In this document: one piece after another, positions 50,395-59,376 of the stretch | Numbering within the stretch: position 1 is the stretch's first letter | Layout of the letters: every line of letters starts with the position of its first letter | From: JACQAP01 sp035548375 | GTDB lineage: Bacteria; Pseudomonadota; Gammaproteobacteria; Burkholderiales; JACQAP01 | Direction of reading: 5' to 3' | Length of the DNA stretch: 64,000 bases | Assembly: GCA_035548375.1 (NCBI GenBank) | Contig: DASZTG010000021.1 | Location: 62,001-126,000 of the forward strand | Notes under the pieces: model-generated | The model's database searches: none | What the model saw: the letters and a program-made list of their open reading frames with translations, nothing else | What the model was told of the DNA's origin: nothing | Position numbers and translations under genes: made by a program

Positions 50395-50977
50395 GTCGAA
50401 CCAGCCTTGGAGCTGAACAGGCGCAACGTCCTCCCCCGTCAAGGGTGATCGTGCCGCCCAGGTGACAGGCATCCTCGGGCGTAGTGGTTATTCGCGTCGG
50501 GAGCGGCGTCGACGGCGCCAGGCGTGAAACAACTGCCTTGGATCGGAGACTGTCGTGGCATGCCGTTAGCCATATCCGACACCCCGGGAAGTTTTTGCCT
50601 GTATCGGGCTGCGTCAACGGCACATCCCGGCGCGGCCATGATAGAGTGACATCGGTTGTTCTTCGAGACGCGCTTCCATACGAGCCCCATTCCGGCCGTC
50701 CGGACTCCATCGAAGAAAAACAATAATCGAGAGCCCGTGCGTTTGCCTTGATCCTGGGAGGAGATCATGCAATCGGGCAGCTTCCCACCCGCAGCTTCGT
50801 TGCCGTGCGCATCCTGTAGCGCGCCTCCAGCGACGCGCATCCTTGCCCCCGCATGGGGCATCTCACTTCCTTCCTGGCACCGACGCGCCTTTCCAAGGCG
50901 TTTACGTCCGTCGTCGCGCAAGCGACCCCAGGCTCGATCCCTCGCCTCCGCATGGCGCCGCAAGCGGCGGTCCCGTC
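50395..50977. other. 583-base intergenic region with a short leader reading frame
   Basis: No gene of a known family. Reading frames on either strand between 50395 and 50760 are Arg/Gly/Pro-rich and look like GC-driven noise. A 72-codon frame on the plus strand at 50767-50985 has an excellent Shine-Dalgarno (GGGAGGAG, 5 bases before its ATG) but a low-complexity product (Ser, Pro, Ala, Arg) without family. It ends with TGA eight bases into the GGDEF-EAL gene, so a translation-coupled leader peptide is conceivable. No terminator or clear promoter box was seen. Confidence 0.4.
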
Positions 50978-53900
50978 ATGAATGATCGCTATTCGAAGTT
51001 CGTCGCCCGACGCGGCCTCACGCTGCTCGCGGGTTGCATCGCCTCGGCACTCGGAGTTGCGGTCCTTGTCGGATGGACGTTTGACATCGATTGGCTCAAG
51101 ACCGCCTTGCCCGGCCTTGTCCCGATGAAAGTGAACACGGCGATCGGCATGCTCTTGTCCGGCATTGCACTGATTCTGGTTGCAAGAGCGAAGAGGGGAA
51201 TGCCTGTCACCGCAATTGCAGCGTCCATCATCGCAATCGCGGCACTTACGCTTGCGCAGTATCTTTTCGGCTGGCACCTCGGACTTGACTACTGGATCTT
51301 CCCGGATCTCGCACCAGGTGCAAATCCTGCAAATATGCGCGTGCCGCCATCGGTTGCTTTCTGCTTCCTGCTATTTGGCATTGCATTGCTGCTGGTCCGT
51401 CGGCCGACTCCCGGCAGGCTGCGCGACTCCGTCGTCCTCGGCCTCACCACCTCGATCGCCTTGATCGGTTTTCTGGGAGTGCTGGGGCATGTTTCCGTTC
51501 TCCTCGCGGGGATGAGCTGGTGGAACTACGCCGGCATGGCCTTGCATACGAGCCTAGGGCTAGTCGTACTGGCAAGCGGGTTGGCCGGCTTGATGCGGAC
51601 TGGGATCCGCATGTCGTGGTCGCTCGACCGTACGACGACTGCCGTCTTTTGCGTCGGCATGGTCGCACTCATCGCGATTACCGCGGTCTCCCACCAATTC
51701 ATAACACGCCTCAACCGGGACGCTGCGTGGGCCTCTACCAAACAGGAAATCCTCAAGGAAATCGAGGAACTCAAGTCTCGCCTCGCGGCACTCGAAAGCA
51801 GCCAGCGGGGCTACATCATCACGGGCGACGAGAAGCTCCTGAAATCGCGTGACGCCGAGATCGCTGCACTACAAGCCAATCTCGCGCGCACCCGCGACCT
51901 CACAGTGGAAGATGAGAAACAGCAAAAGCGCCTGGACGAACTGCGACAACTGATCGCAGAGCGGCTGGAATTCGCCCGCCGGACCATCAGCCGGCGGCAG
52001 GAACAGGGTTTCATGCCCGCCGCCGATTTGATCGCCTCGGGCGTGGGCATTTCGCTCAGCGCGCGCATCGGAGATTTATTGGAGAGCATGAGGGATTCCG
52101 AATACCGCGTACTCGACCAACGGCGTGGCGAGGCGAATGAATTTGCCATGGCCACCTTCCTCATCCTGCCGCTCGGCGCTTTCCTGGCAATGACCATGCT
52201 CAATCTCGTCCTTTCGCTGCTGAATTTCGATGCGGGCGCGCTCATGCGCAGCACGGCCGCGTTGCGGGAAAGCGAGCTCAAGTACCGGCAGCTCATCGAA
52301 CAGGCATCCGACGGAATCTTCGTCCTGGATCTGCAAGGCCGATACGTTCTCGCCAATGCTCGCGCCTGCGAGCTTCTCGGCTACCGTGAAGCGGAACTGC
52401 TCGGCGCGTCCCATGCGATTACCTATGTGCAGGCCGACAGCCATGTGCCGGAAAACCGCCTCGATCTGGTGAAGACTGGCGAGTTGCTGCGCTACGAGCG
52501 CATGGTGAAACGCAAGGACGGCAGCCTCTTTCCGGCGGAATTCAGCAGCCGCATGGCGGATACCGGCGTCATCCAGGTCATCTTCCATGACATCACGGAA
52601 CGCCGCCGCGCGGAATCGGCGCTGCGCGAAAGCGAAGAGAAGTTCCGCCAGCTCATCGAGCAGGCTTCCGACGGCATTTTTCTGAGTGACGCTGACGGCA
52701 ATTTCCTCCTGGTGAACTCGATCGGCGCCCAGATGCTCGGATATGCCGCGCAGGAGATGATCGGCCTCAACGGCAGCGTGACCTACCTCGACGAGGAGCG
52801 CGAAATCCACGCCCGGCGCATGCGCGAGGTCCGCGCCGGCGCCACACTGAGCTTCGAGCGCATGGTCAAGCGCAAGGACGGCTCGACGTTCCCGTCGGAC
52901 ATCAGCATAAAGAAGCTCGAGAACGGTCTCGTGCAGGTGATTTTTCGCGACATCACCGAGCGCAAGCGTGCCGATGAGGCGCTCGCATCCGAGCGCACGC
53001 TGTTGCGCACCCTGATCGACGCCCTGCCTGACGTGGTATTCACCAAGGACATGGACGGACGCTTCACCATGTGCAACGCGGCTGCGTACAGCCACAGCGG
53101 CTTTTCGCGCGAGAGCGACATGCTCGGGAAGTCGGTCTACGACCTCTACGAGCAGGAGTTGGCAGACCAGTACCACGCCGACGACCTGCAAACCTTGCAC
53201 GGCAAGTCCGTCTTCAACAGGGAGGAACCGGGCGTCACCGCCACTGGCATGCCACGCTGGTTCCTTACTATCAAGGTGCCGCTGCGCGAAGCTGCCGGAA
53301 AAATCACCGGATTGATCGGCGTGAGCCGCGACGTCACCGAGCGCAAGCAGCATGAAGAGAAGATCGCGCGCCTGAACAGGATCCAGGCCATGCTGAGCGG
53401 CATCAATTCGGCGATCGTCCGCATCCACGAGCCGCGGGAGCTTTTCCGCGAGGCCTGTCGGATCGCGACGGACCTGGGCAGGTTTCCCATTGCGCTGATC
53501 GGAATGCTGGATGCGGATGGCCAGCTCGTTACCGTCGGCACCGGAGGGGCGGGCGCGGCCCTGCTCGCCGCACTGCCGGCAGGAGCGCGCGGCGGGCCTC
53601 GCGGCGTGGCCATGCGTTCCATTGCCGCCAGGTCCACGATCGTTGAAAACGACATCCTGCAGGAGCCCGACGTCGACGAGATCCGCAAGGGGGCCGTAGC
53701 CTTCGGGTGCCGCTCCGTCATCTCGTTGCCGCTATTCAAGGAGAGCAGGCCTTTCGGCATGTTCATGCTCTATGGCGCGGAAAGAAACGCTTTCGACGCG
53801 GACGAAATCAAGCTGCTCGAGGAGCTGGCGGGCGATGTCTCCTTTGCGCTGACATTCATCGCAAACAAGGAGAAGATCGAGTATCTCGCGTACTACGACG

Positions 53901-55171
53901 CGCTGACGGGATTGCCCAACCGCACGTTGTTCTTCGACCGCCTGAACTGGCAGGTGGCGGCTGCACATCGCGAGCGCGACGTCGTCGTCCTGGTGCTGCT
54001 CGATCTCGATCGCTTCCGCATGGTCAACGAGACACTGGGGCGCAACGCCGGCGACGAACTGCTCAAGGCCCTGGTCAAGCGCATCGGCGCGTCCGTTCGC
54101 GAGCAGGACATCGTCGCTCGCCTCGCGGCCGACACATTCGCCATTGCCGCGGTCGGCGACTGGCGCGCCCAGGAGCTGGCGCACCTGATCGAGATACGCA
54201 ACCGGAACCTGTTCAGCACGCCATTCTTCATCGGCAGCGAGGAATTGCGCGTGTCGGCGACGACTGGCGTGGCCGTCTACCCCGGCGACGCATCGAATGC
54301 CGAGGCGCTGGTCGCGAACGCGGAGGCCGCCCTGCGCAGCGCGAAGCAGCAGAACGTGCCATTGCTCTTCTACGGTCCCGAGATGAACGCCAAGGCCGCG
54401 GAGTCATTGCGGCTGGAAAGCCGGATGCGGCGAGCACTCGAGCTGCACCAGCTCGTGCTCTGGTACCAGCCCAAGATCGACGCGGGCACCGGCAAGCTCA
54501 AAGGGTTTGAAGCCCTGATGCGCTGGAACGATCCCGAGGCGGGCATGATATCCCCGGCAAAATTCATCCCCATACTCGAGCAGACCGGCCTCATCCTCGA
54601 GGCGGGCAACTGGGCGCTGCTGCAGACGGCCAACGACTGCGCCGGCTGGACGGACGGGACGATGATCGCGCCGCGAATCGCGGTCAACGTTTCGCCGCTT
54701 CAGTTGCGCGACAGGAATTTCGTCGCGAACGTGGTTGCGGCGGCGGAGCGGGTGGAGGAACGCGGTGGCCATCTGGACCTGGAGATTACCGAGAGCGTGA
54801 TCATGGAGAACGTCGACTCCATCATTCCGAAGCTGCAGACGGTACGCGGCCTCGGCGTGCAAATCTACATCGACGATTTTGGCACGGGCTATTCCTCCCT
54901 TGCCTACATCGCCCGGCTTCCCATCCATGCCCTGAAGATCGACCGCAGCTTCGTCGTCGGCATGACGCAAAATGAGGACAGCCTGAGCATCATCAAGTCC
55001 GTCATCTCGCTCGCGCATGCCCTGAAGTTGCGCGTGGTCGCGGAAGGCGTGGAAACGCAGGAGCAGTCCGACCTCCTGCGCAAGCTGGAATGCGACGAGC
55101 TGCAAGGCTATCTGTTCAGCAAGCCGGTGGCGCCTGAGAACGTGCCCGGGCTGTTAAGCAAATACGCTTGA
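50978..55171 (+). CDS. membrane sensor with CHASE3, three PAS, GAF, degenerate GGDEF and EAL domains
   Basis: 1397 residues. Seven N-terminal spans (to about 215), then a CHASE3-type domain (about 215-400, ALESSQRGYIITGDEKLL) and another span. PAS1 from about 428 and PAS2 from about 548 are near-duplicates (LRESEEKFRQLIEQASDGIF type); PAS3 from about 667. GAF at about 800-965. The GGDEF signature is AADTF (about 1049), so cyclase activity is doubtful. The EAL domain (about 1141-1397) keeps FEALMRW, LEITESVIMEN, DDFGTGYSSL, KIDRSFV and VAEGVET, the residues needed for c-di-GMP phosphodiesterase activity. Likely a membrane-bound c-di-GMP hydrolase regulated by sensory domains. Weak RBS. Confidence 0.92.
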   Translation: MNDRYSKFVARRGLTLLAGCIASALGVAVLVGWTFDIDWLKTALPGLVPMKVNTAIGMLLSGIALILVARAKRGMPVTAIAASIIAIAALTLAQYLFGWHLGLDYWIFPDLAPGANPANMRVPPSVAFCFLLFGIALLLVRRPTPGRLRDSVVLGLTTSIALIGFLGVLGHVSVLLAGMSWWNYAGMALHTSLGLVVLASGLAGLMRTGIRMSWSLDRTTTAVFCVGMVALIAITAVSHQFITRLNRDAAWASTKQEILKEIEELKSRLAALESSQRGYIITGDEKLLKSRDAEIAALQANLARTRDLTVEDEKQQKRLDELRQLIAERLEFARRTISRRQEQGFMPAADLIASGVGISLSARIGDLLESMRDSEYRVLDQRRGEANEFAMATFLILPLGAFLAMTMLNLVLSLLNFDAGALMRSTAALRESELKYRQLIEQASDGIFVLDLQGRYVLANARACELLGYREAELLGASHAITYVQADSHVPENRLDLVKTGELLRYERMVKRKDGSLFPAEFSSRMADTGVIQVIFHDITERRRAESALRESEEKFRQLIEQASDGIFLSDADGNFLLVNSIGAQMLGYAAQEMIGLNGSVTYLDEEREIHARRMREVRAGATLSFERMVKRKDGSTFPSDISIKKLENGLVQVIFRDITERKRADEALASERTLLRTLIDALPDVVFTKDMDGRFTMCNAAAYSHSGFSRESDMLGKSVYDLYEQELADQYHADDLQTLHGKSVFNREEPGVTATGMPRWFLTIKVPLREAAGKITGLIGVSRDVTERKQHEEKIARLNRIQAMLSGINSAIVRIHEPRELFREACRIATDLGRFPIALIGMLDADGQLVTVGTGGAGAALLAALPAGARGGPRGVAMRSIAARSTIVENDILQEPDVDEIRKGAVAFGCRSVISLPLFKESRPFGMFMLYGAERNAFDADEIKLLEELAGDVSFALTFIANKEKIEYLAYYDALTGLPNRTLFFDRLNWQVAAAHRERDVVVLVLLDLDRFRMVNETLGRNAGDELLKALVKRIGASVREQDIVARLAADTFAIAAVGDWRAQELAHLIEIRNRNLFSTPFFIGSEELRVSATTGVAVYPGDASNAEALVANAEAALRSAKQQNVPLLFYGPEMNAKAAESLRLESRMRRALELHQLVLWYQPKIDAGTGKLKGFEALMRWNDPEAGMISPAKFIPILEQTGLILEAGNWALLQTANDCAGWTDGTMIAPRIAVNVSPLQLRDRNFVANVVAAAERVEERGGHLDLEITESVIMENVDSIIPKLQTVRGLGVQIYIDDFGTGYSSLAYIARLPIHALKIDRSFVVGMTQNEDSLSIIKSVISLAHALKLRVVAEGVETQEQSDLLRKLECDELQGYLFSKPVAPENVPGLLSKYA

Positions 55172-55183
55172 CTCTAAAGTGAT

Positions 55184-55218
55184 GAAAATCGCGCGAAGAC
55201 GTGTTTCTCGCAATTTTC
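55184..55218. terminator. stem-loop between convergent genes
   Basis: GAAAATCGCGCGAAG faces TTTCTCGCAATTTTC around a 5-base loop ACGTG: 15-bp stem with two mismatches. It lies between two convergent stop codons. A-rich and T-rich ends on both sides fit a bidirectional terminator. Confidence 0.55.
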
Positions 55219-55246
55219 CGGTTCGGCGTCATGTCACCTCATGGAA

Positions 55247-56203
55247 TTATTGCTGTGCCGCCGGCCGGAAGAAAACCTGCTTGTCGCGCTCGACGACTTC
55301 GTAGGTCTGGTTGGGCGTAACGATGAATTGCTCGACGCGGCTGCGCACGGAGAGCCCGCGTTCGGAGTAACCCTGTCCACGCTTCCACAGGTTGTCTAGG
55401 AACCATTTCTCGAGGCCCTTGTGCCCGAGGTTCATGCGCTCCGAGCCGAGGAAGGCCATCGGGATCACGCGGTGATAGCCGATCAGTTCGTGATCGACCT
55501 GCAGGTATTCGAAGCCGATCATGCCCTGCGGCAGGGTAAGCGGCTTGCCGTCGATGCGCGCGATGGCGCCTTCGCCGACCGGGATGCGCCACATGACCGC
55601 TTCCTCCACCGGCCGCGATTCGATGGCGAGGAATAGCGAGACGGCCAGCACGCCCGTGATCGCCATGGAGAAAACGAGGTCGCGCAACCGTGCGATCGGC
55701 CCGTGCGTGCTGATGTCCAGGATGCGCGCCGCGGTCCAGCCCAGGCCGACCCAGCACAGGATCGCGATGCCGATGAACAATTGCTGCAGCGGGCCCGACA
55801 GCTCCCATGGCTTGATCGCGAACAGACCGATCAGCGTAATGGCAATGAACAATACGAGGCCGAGGATGTCCCACGTCCAGCACGTCCAGCGAAACCATTT
55901 CGGATGCCGGCGCAGCCGGATGAAATGCCATGCGCGCAGGCTCCAGGGCAGGCCGATGCTCTTGCGGCAGAAGGAGCACTGGCTGTCGTGCACGATGGTT
56001 TCGCGATGGCAGTAGGGGCACTCCATCATGATGCTTTCCATGACCTTCAGGCGCGCCGCGACCATTTCCATGCGCAACCGGAAAATCGGCGCGACGATGC
56101 GATGGACCAGCAGCGCGATGGCGGCCCAGTACACGATGGCGGCGACCGTGGCGAGGGAGGGACCGAGGGATTGCTCGATGGCCTGGAACAGGCTGCGCAG
56201 CAT
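55247..56203 (-). CDS. membrane protein with an N-terminal zinc ribbon
   Basis: 318 residues from ATG 56203, 9 bases after GGAG (a GTG at 56212 is an alternative). One span at about 15-35, then a zinc-ribbon-like cluster CPYCHRETIVHDSQCSFCRK (about 60-80), three further spans at about 110-195 (WDILGLVLFIAITLIGLFAI, QQLFIGIAILCWVGLGW, LVFSMAITGVLAVSLFLAI) and a soluble C-terminal domain (about 205-318) with beta strands and a final QTYEVVERDKQVFFRPAAQ. No recognised function; the zinc ribbon suggests protein or nucleic-acid interaction. Convergent with the EAL gene and divergent from transaldolase. Confidence 0.75.
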   Translation of the reverse strand: MLRSLFQAIEQSLGPSLATVAAIVYWAAIALLVHRIVAPIFRLRMEMVAARLKVMESIMMECPYCHRETIVHDSQCSFCRKSIGLPWSLRAWHFIRLRRHPKWFRWTCWTWDILGLVLFIAITLIGLFAIKPWELSGPLQQLFIGIAILCWVGLGWTAARILDISTHGPIARLRDLVFSMAITGVLAVSLFLAIESRPVEEAVMWRIPVGEGAIARIDGKPLTLPQGMIGFEYLQVDHELIGYHRVIPMAFLGSERMNLGHKGLEKWFLDNLWKRGQGYSERGLSVRSRVEQFIVTPNQTYEVVERDKQVFFRPAAQQ

Positions 56204-56357
56204 GGGCGGCACTCCGTTTCTTCAATCCGATGTCATTATAGGCAGCGCGGCGGCCGGATCCTGAGGCAGGACTGACGCCAATCGGCGACAGGCGGCGCCT
56301 CGTGGTAATTTATCGCCCGTCCAGCATGATTTACGGCAGGCGCGCAAAGGAGCACAC

Positions 56358-57332
56358 ATGAACCAGCTCGAATCCCTGAAAAAATATTCCGTGATCGTCG
56401 CCGACACCGGCGACATCGATTCCATCGCCAGGCTCAAGCCGCAGGACGCGACCACCAATCCCTCGCTGCTTTTCCAGTCGGCGCAAAACCCGAAATACCG
56501 GCCGCTGGTGGACGACGCGCTCGCGCATGGCATGCGTGCCAAAGGTGATCGCACGGCCAAGGCCGAAGCCATCATGGAAAAGCTCGCCGTCAATTTCGGC
56601 CGGGAGATCCTGAAGCACGTCGAGGGCCGCGTCTCGACGGAAGTCGACGCCCACCTGTCCTTCGATGTCGAGGGCAGCATCGCGAAGGCGCACAAGTTCA
56701 TCGCGCTGTACGAGGAAGCCGGCATCGCGCGCGAACGCATCCTCATCAAGCTCTCCAGCACCTGGGAAGGCATCCGCGCGGCGGAAAAGCTCGAGCGTGA
56801 AGGCATACGCTGCAACATGACCCTGTTGTTCAGCTTCGCGCAGGCGGTGGCGTGCGCCGATGCCGGCGTGCGACTGATCTCGCCGTTCGTCGGCCGCATC
56901 TACGACTGGTACAAGGCGGCGCGCAAGGTGGACGACATTCCGGCCGCGGAAGATCCGGGCGTCCAATCGGTGGTACGCATCTACAACTACTACAAGAAGT
57001 TCGGCTACAAGACCCAGGTCATGGGGGCCAGCTTCCGGAAGGTCGAGCAGATCACAGGCCTTGCCGGTTGCGATTTGCTGACCATCAGCCCGGAATTGCT
57101 CGACAAGCTGAAGGCGGCGAACGGCGAGCTCACGCGCCAGCTTTCCGAGGACAAGGCAAAGGCCAGCACCGCGGAAAAAATCTCGCTGGACGAAAAGGCT
57201 TTCCGCTGGATGCATAACGACGACGCGATGGCGACCGAAAAACTTGCGGAGGGCATCCGCAAGTTCGACGCGGACCACCACAAGCTGCAGGACTACGTGC
57301 TGGCGTTGGTGTCGGGTAGCCAGGCCGCCTGA
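56358..57332 (+). CDS. tal: transaldolase
   Basis: 324 residues, the TalB subclass size. Early ATTNPSLL motif, Schiff-base Lys131 in RILIKLSSTWEG, then NMTLLFSFAQAVACADAGV, SPFVGRIYDWYKA, VMGASFRKVEQITGLAGCDL. It transfers a dihydroxyacetone unit between sedoheptulose-7-phosphate and glyceraldehyde-3-phosphate in the non-oxidative pentose phosphate pathway. AAAGGAG precedes the ATG. It is followed by a small membrane protein gene 24 bases later. Confidence 0.96.
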   Translation: MNQLESLKKYSVIVADTGDIDSIARLKPQDATTNPSLLFQSAQNPKYRPLVDDALAHGMRAKGDRTAKAEAIMEKLAVNFGREILKHVEGRVSTEVDAHLSFDVEGSIAKAHKFIALYEEAGIARERILIKLSSTWEGIRAAEKLEREGIRCNMTLLFSFAQAVACADAGVRLISPFVGRIYDWYKAARKVDDIPAAEDPGVQSVVRIYNYYKKFGYKTQVMGASFRKVEQITGLAGCDLLTISPELLDKLKAANGELTRQLSEDKAKASTAEKISLDEKAFRWMHNDDAMATEKLAEGIRKFDADHHKLQDYVLALVSGSQAA

Positions 57333-57356
57333 TCGGCCCGCGCCGTTTCGTTTCCC

Positions 57357-58076
57357 ATGGCCAACGGGGTTCGGGTCGCGCAGCCGACCGGATTGTCGCG
57401 TGCGTTGCTGGCGGCGATCGTGCTGACTGTCGTAATCGGCCTGCTCGTGGACAGGTATTTGCGCGTGCCCGGGCAGGTCGTGGTCAGCGTGTGGACGTGG
57501 GGAATGTTTCTGGTTCTGCTCGCGCGCGTCAATCGGCAGGTTCGGTTGCCGCTGCTGCTATGCCTCGTCATTTCCACCGCGGGCGAATGCGCGCTATCGC
57601 TTGGATGGGGGCTCTACACTTACTGGCTGCACAACGTGCCCTTCTTCGTGCCGCCAGGTCACGTGTTGTTGTTCGCTTTCGGCCTGACCGTGGCGCCGCG
57701 CATGCCGCGCTGGGGCATGCTGGTCACGACGTCGGCCGCCGCAGGCTATGGCGTATCGGCGTACCTGACGTCCATCGATACGCTGAGCGTGCCCTTCGCC
57801 ATCCTGTTCCTGGCGTTCATGGCGTTCGGCAGCAATCGCAAGCTGTACGCGACGATGTTCCTGATCTCGCTCGTCATGGAACTGTACGGGACCTGGCTGG
57901 GCAACTGGAAGTGGTCATACTGGGTGCCGGGATTGCCGCTCACGAGTTCCAACCCGCCGATCTGCGTCGGCGCCCTGTATTGCGCGCTCGATCTCGCCGT
58001 CGTCAATGCAGACCGCCTGCTGCGAAAATGGCGGCAATCGATCCGTCCGCCGATGCGCACGGATTCGGTCGGCTAG
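57357..58076 (+). CDS. multi-pass membrane protein of unknown function
   Basis: 239 residues with about seven spans (LSRALLAAIVLTVVIGLLVD, VVSVWTWGMFLVLLARV, LPLLLCLVISTAGECALSLG, VLLFAFGLTVAP, AILFLAFMAFG, and so on). Conserved-looking features are GECALSLGWGLYTYWLHN, PFFVPPGHVLLFAFG and TSSNPPICVGALYCALDL. No known family is recognised. Same direction as transaldolase and 24 bases behind it, so possibly co-transcribed. Confidence 0.75.
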   Translation: MANGVRVAQPTGLSRALLAAIVLTVVIGLLVDRYLRVPGQVVVSVWTWGMFLVLLARVNRQVRLPLLLCLVISTAGECALSLGWGLYTYWLHNVPFFVPPGHVLLFAFGLTVAPRMPRWGMLVTTSAAAGYGVSAYLTSIDTLSVPFAILFLAFMAFGSNRKLYATMFLISLVMELYGTWLGNWKWSYWVPGLPLTSSNPPICVGALYCALDLAVVNADRLLRKWRQSIRPPMRTDSVG

Positions 58077-58101
58077 CAGTCAACCACCAGGGGAGAGTCC
58101 G

Positions 58102-58503
58102 ATGGCTGTCAAGACCTTCGTCAATCCGGCCGGTGTGCGCCGCATCGGCGCGTTTTCGCACGGCGCCTGCGCAACCGGCGGCACCACGGTCTATGTGAGC
58201 GGGCAGATATCGCTCGATGCCGACGGCAACCTGGTCGGCAAGGGCGACCTCAGACGCCAGAGCGAGCAGGTATTCGACAACGTCAAGGCCGTGCTCGAGG
58301 CCGCGGGCGCTACGTTCGCGGATGTCGTCAAGCTCACGCATTTCGTCGTGGGGCTCAAGCCCGAACAGCGTGCAGCCATCACCGAAGTGCGCAACCGCTA
58401 CGTGAACCAGGCACAGCCGCCGGCCAGCACCATGGTCGGCGTCGACGCGCTGGTGATGGATGGCCTGCTGATCGAGGTGGAGGCGGTCGCGGTCATCGAC
58501 TGA
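58102..58503 (+). CDS. Rid (YjgF/YER057c) family protein
   Basis: 133 residues from the ATG behind AGGGGAGAG. Typical Rid fold: GAFSHGACATGGTTVYVSGQ, QSEQVFDNVKAVLEAAGATF, VVKLTHFVVGL, PPASTMVGVDAL. The position of the catalytic Arg of RidA (in ARSC of enterobacterial RidA) is Ser here, so it belongs to a group without classical imine deaminase activity (inference). Such members often serve in catabolic clusters. 25 bases behind the membrane protein and followed by an SDR, monooxygenase and flavoprotein. Confidence 0.85.
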   Translation: MAVKTFVNPAGVRRIGAFSHGACATGGTTVYVSGQISLDADGNLVGKGDLRRQSEQVFDNVKAVLEAAGATFADVVKLTHFVVGLKPEQRAAITEVRNRYVNQAQPPASTMVGVDALVMDGLLIEVEAVAVID

Positions 58504-58586
58504 AGGACGGCATCGCCTGCGTGGGCTAAAATTTCGACCTGAACGAAGGGCGCGACGGATCGTCGCCCGGCCGAGGAGAACAACAA

Positions 58587-59357
58587 ATGGCGAGGCTCGC
58601 CAACAAAGTGATTGTCATGACCGGCGCCGGCAGCGGCATCGGCCTCGCCGCAACGAAGCTGTTCGCGGCCGAGGGCGCCAAGCTCATGCTGGCGGGGAGA
58701 AACGAGTCCGCGCTGGACGAGGCGGTCAAAACGGCAGGCAAGGGCAACGCTGCCTATGTTGTCACGGACGTGTCGCGCCCGGAAGACAACGCGAAACTCA
58801 TCGAAGCGGCGGTACGCAAATTCGGCGGCATCGACGTATTCGTCGCCAACGCGGGTACCGAAGGGGCGATGCTGCCCATCGTCGACTACCCTGTCGAGGC
58901 CTTCGACGAGGTCATGGCCATCAACGTGCGCGGCGTGTTCCTCGGTTTGAAGTACGCGATCCCCGCGCTGAAGAAGCGCGGCCGCGGCAGCATCATCATT
59001 ACGTCGTCGATCGCCGGCATCAAGGCGCGCGGCCAGGGTAACTCCGCTTATGTCGCCAGCAAACACGCCGAGATCGGCCTGATGCGCACCGCGTCCGTCG
59101 AATGCGCGCCATTCAACATCCGCGTCAACTGCGTGAACCCGGGGCCCACCGAGACGCGCATGATGCACTCCATAGAGGAAGGCCGCTCGCCCGGCGCGCC
59201 GGAAAAAGCGCGTGAGACCATCCTCGGCGGCCTGCCGCTGAAGCGTTATGGCACGGCTGACGAGATAGCGAACGTCATGCTGTTCCTCGCATCCGACGAA
59301 TCCAGCATCTGCACCGGCAGCGTGTATGGCGCCGACGGCGGACTGTCCGCAATCTGA
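58587..59357 (+). CDS. SDR family NAD(P)-dependent oxidoreductase
   Basis: 256 residues. TGAGSGIGLAATKLFAAEGA cofactor motif, NAG in VFVANAGTEGAML, catalytic Ser in IIITSSIAGIKARG, Tyr and Lys in AYVASKHAEIGL, C-terminal SICTGSVYGADGGLSAI. A complete classical SDR that oxidises or reduces an alcohol/ketone. GAGGAGAAC precedes the ATG. Twenty bases separate it from the Baeyer-Villiger monooxygenase gene, so a paired alcohol oxidation followed by oxygen insertion in the ketone is plausible. Confidence 0.93.
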   Translation: MARLANKVIVMTGAGSGIGLAATKLFAAEGAKLMLAGRNESALDEAVKTAGKGNAAYVVTDVSRPEDNAKLIEAAVRKFGGIDVFVANAGTEGAMLPIVDYPVEAFDEVMAINVRGVFLGLKYAIPALKKRGRGSIIITSSIAGIKARGQGNSAYVASKHAEIGLMRTASVECAPFNIRVNCVNPGPTETRMMHSIEEGRSPGAPEKARETILGGLPLKRYGTADEIANVMLFLASDESSICTGSVYGADGGLSAI

Positions 59358-59376
59358 GTATCGCAACAAGGCAGCC

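Noticed and set aside
50439..50963. 174-codon minus-strand frame upstream of the GGDEF-EAL gene
   Set aside because: No RBS, composition follows GC skew, and it overlaps both the plus-strand leader frame and the promoter region.
55239..56225. 328-codon minus-strand frame overlapping the zinc-ribbon membrane protein
   Set aside because: Product is Arg/His/Pro-rich without hydrophobic segments; the alternative frame gives a sensible membrane protein with a CxxC pair.
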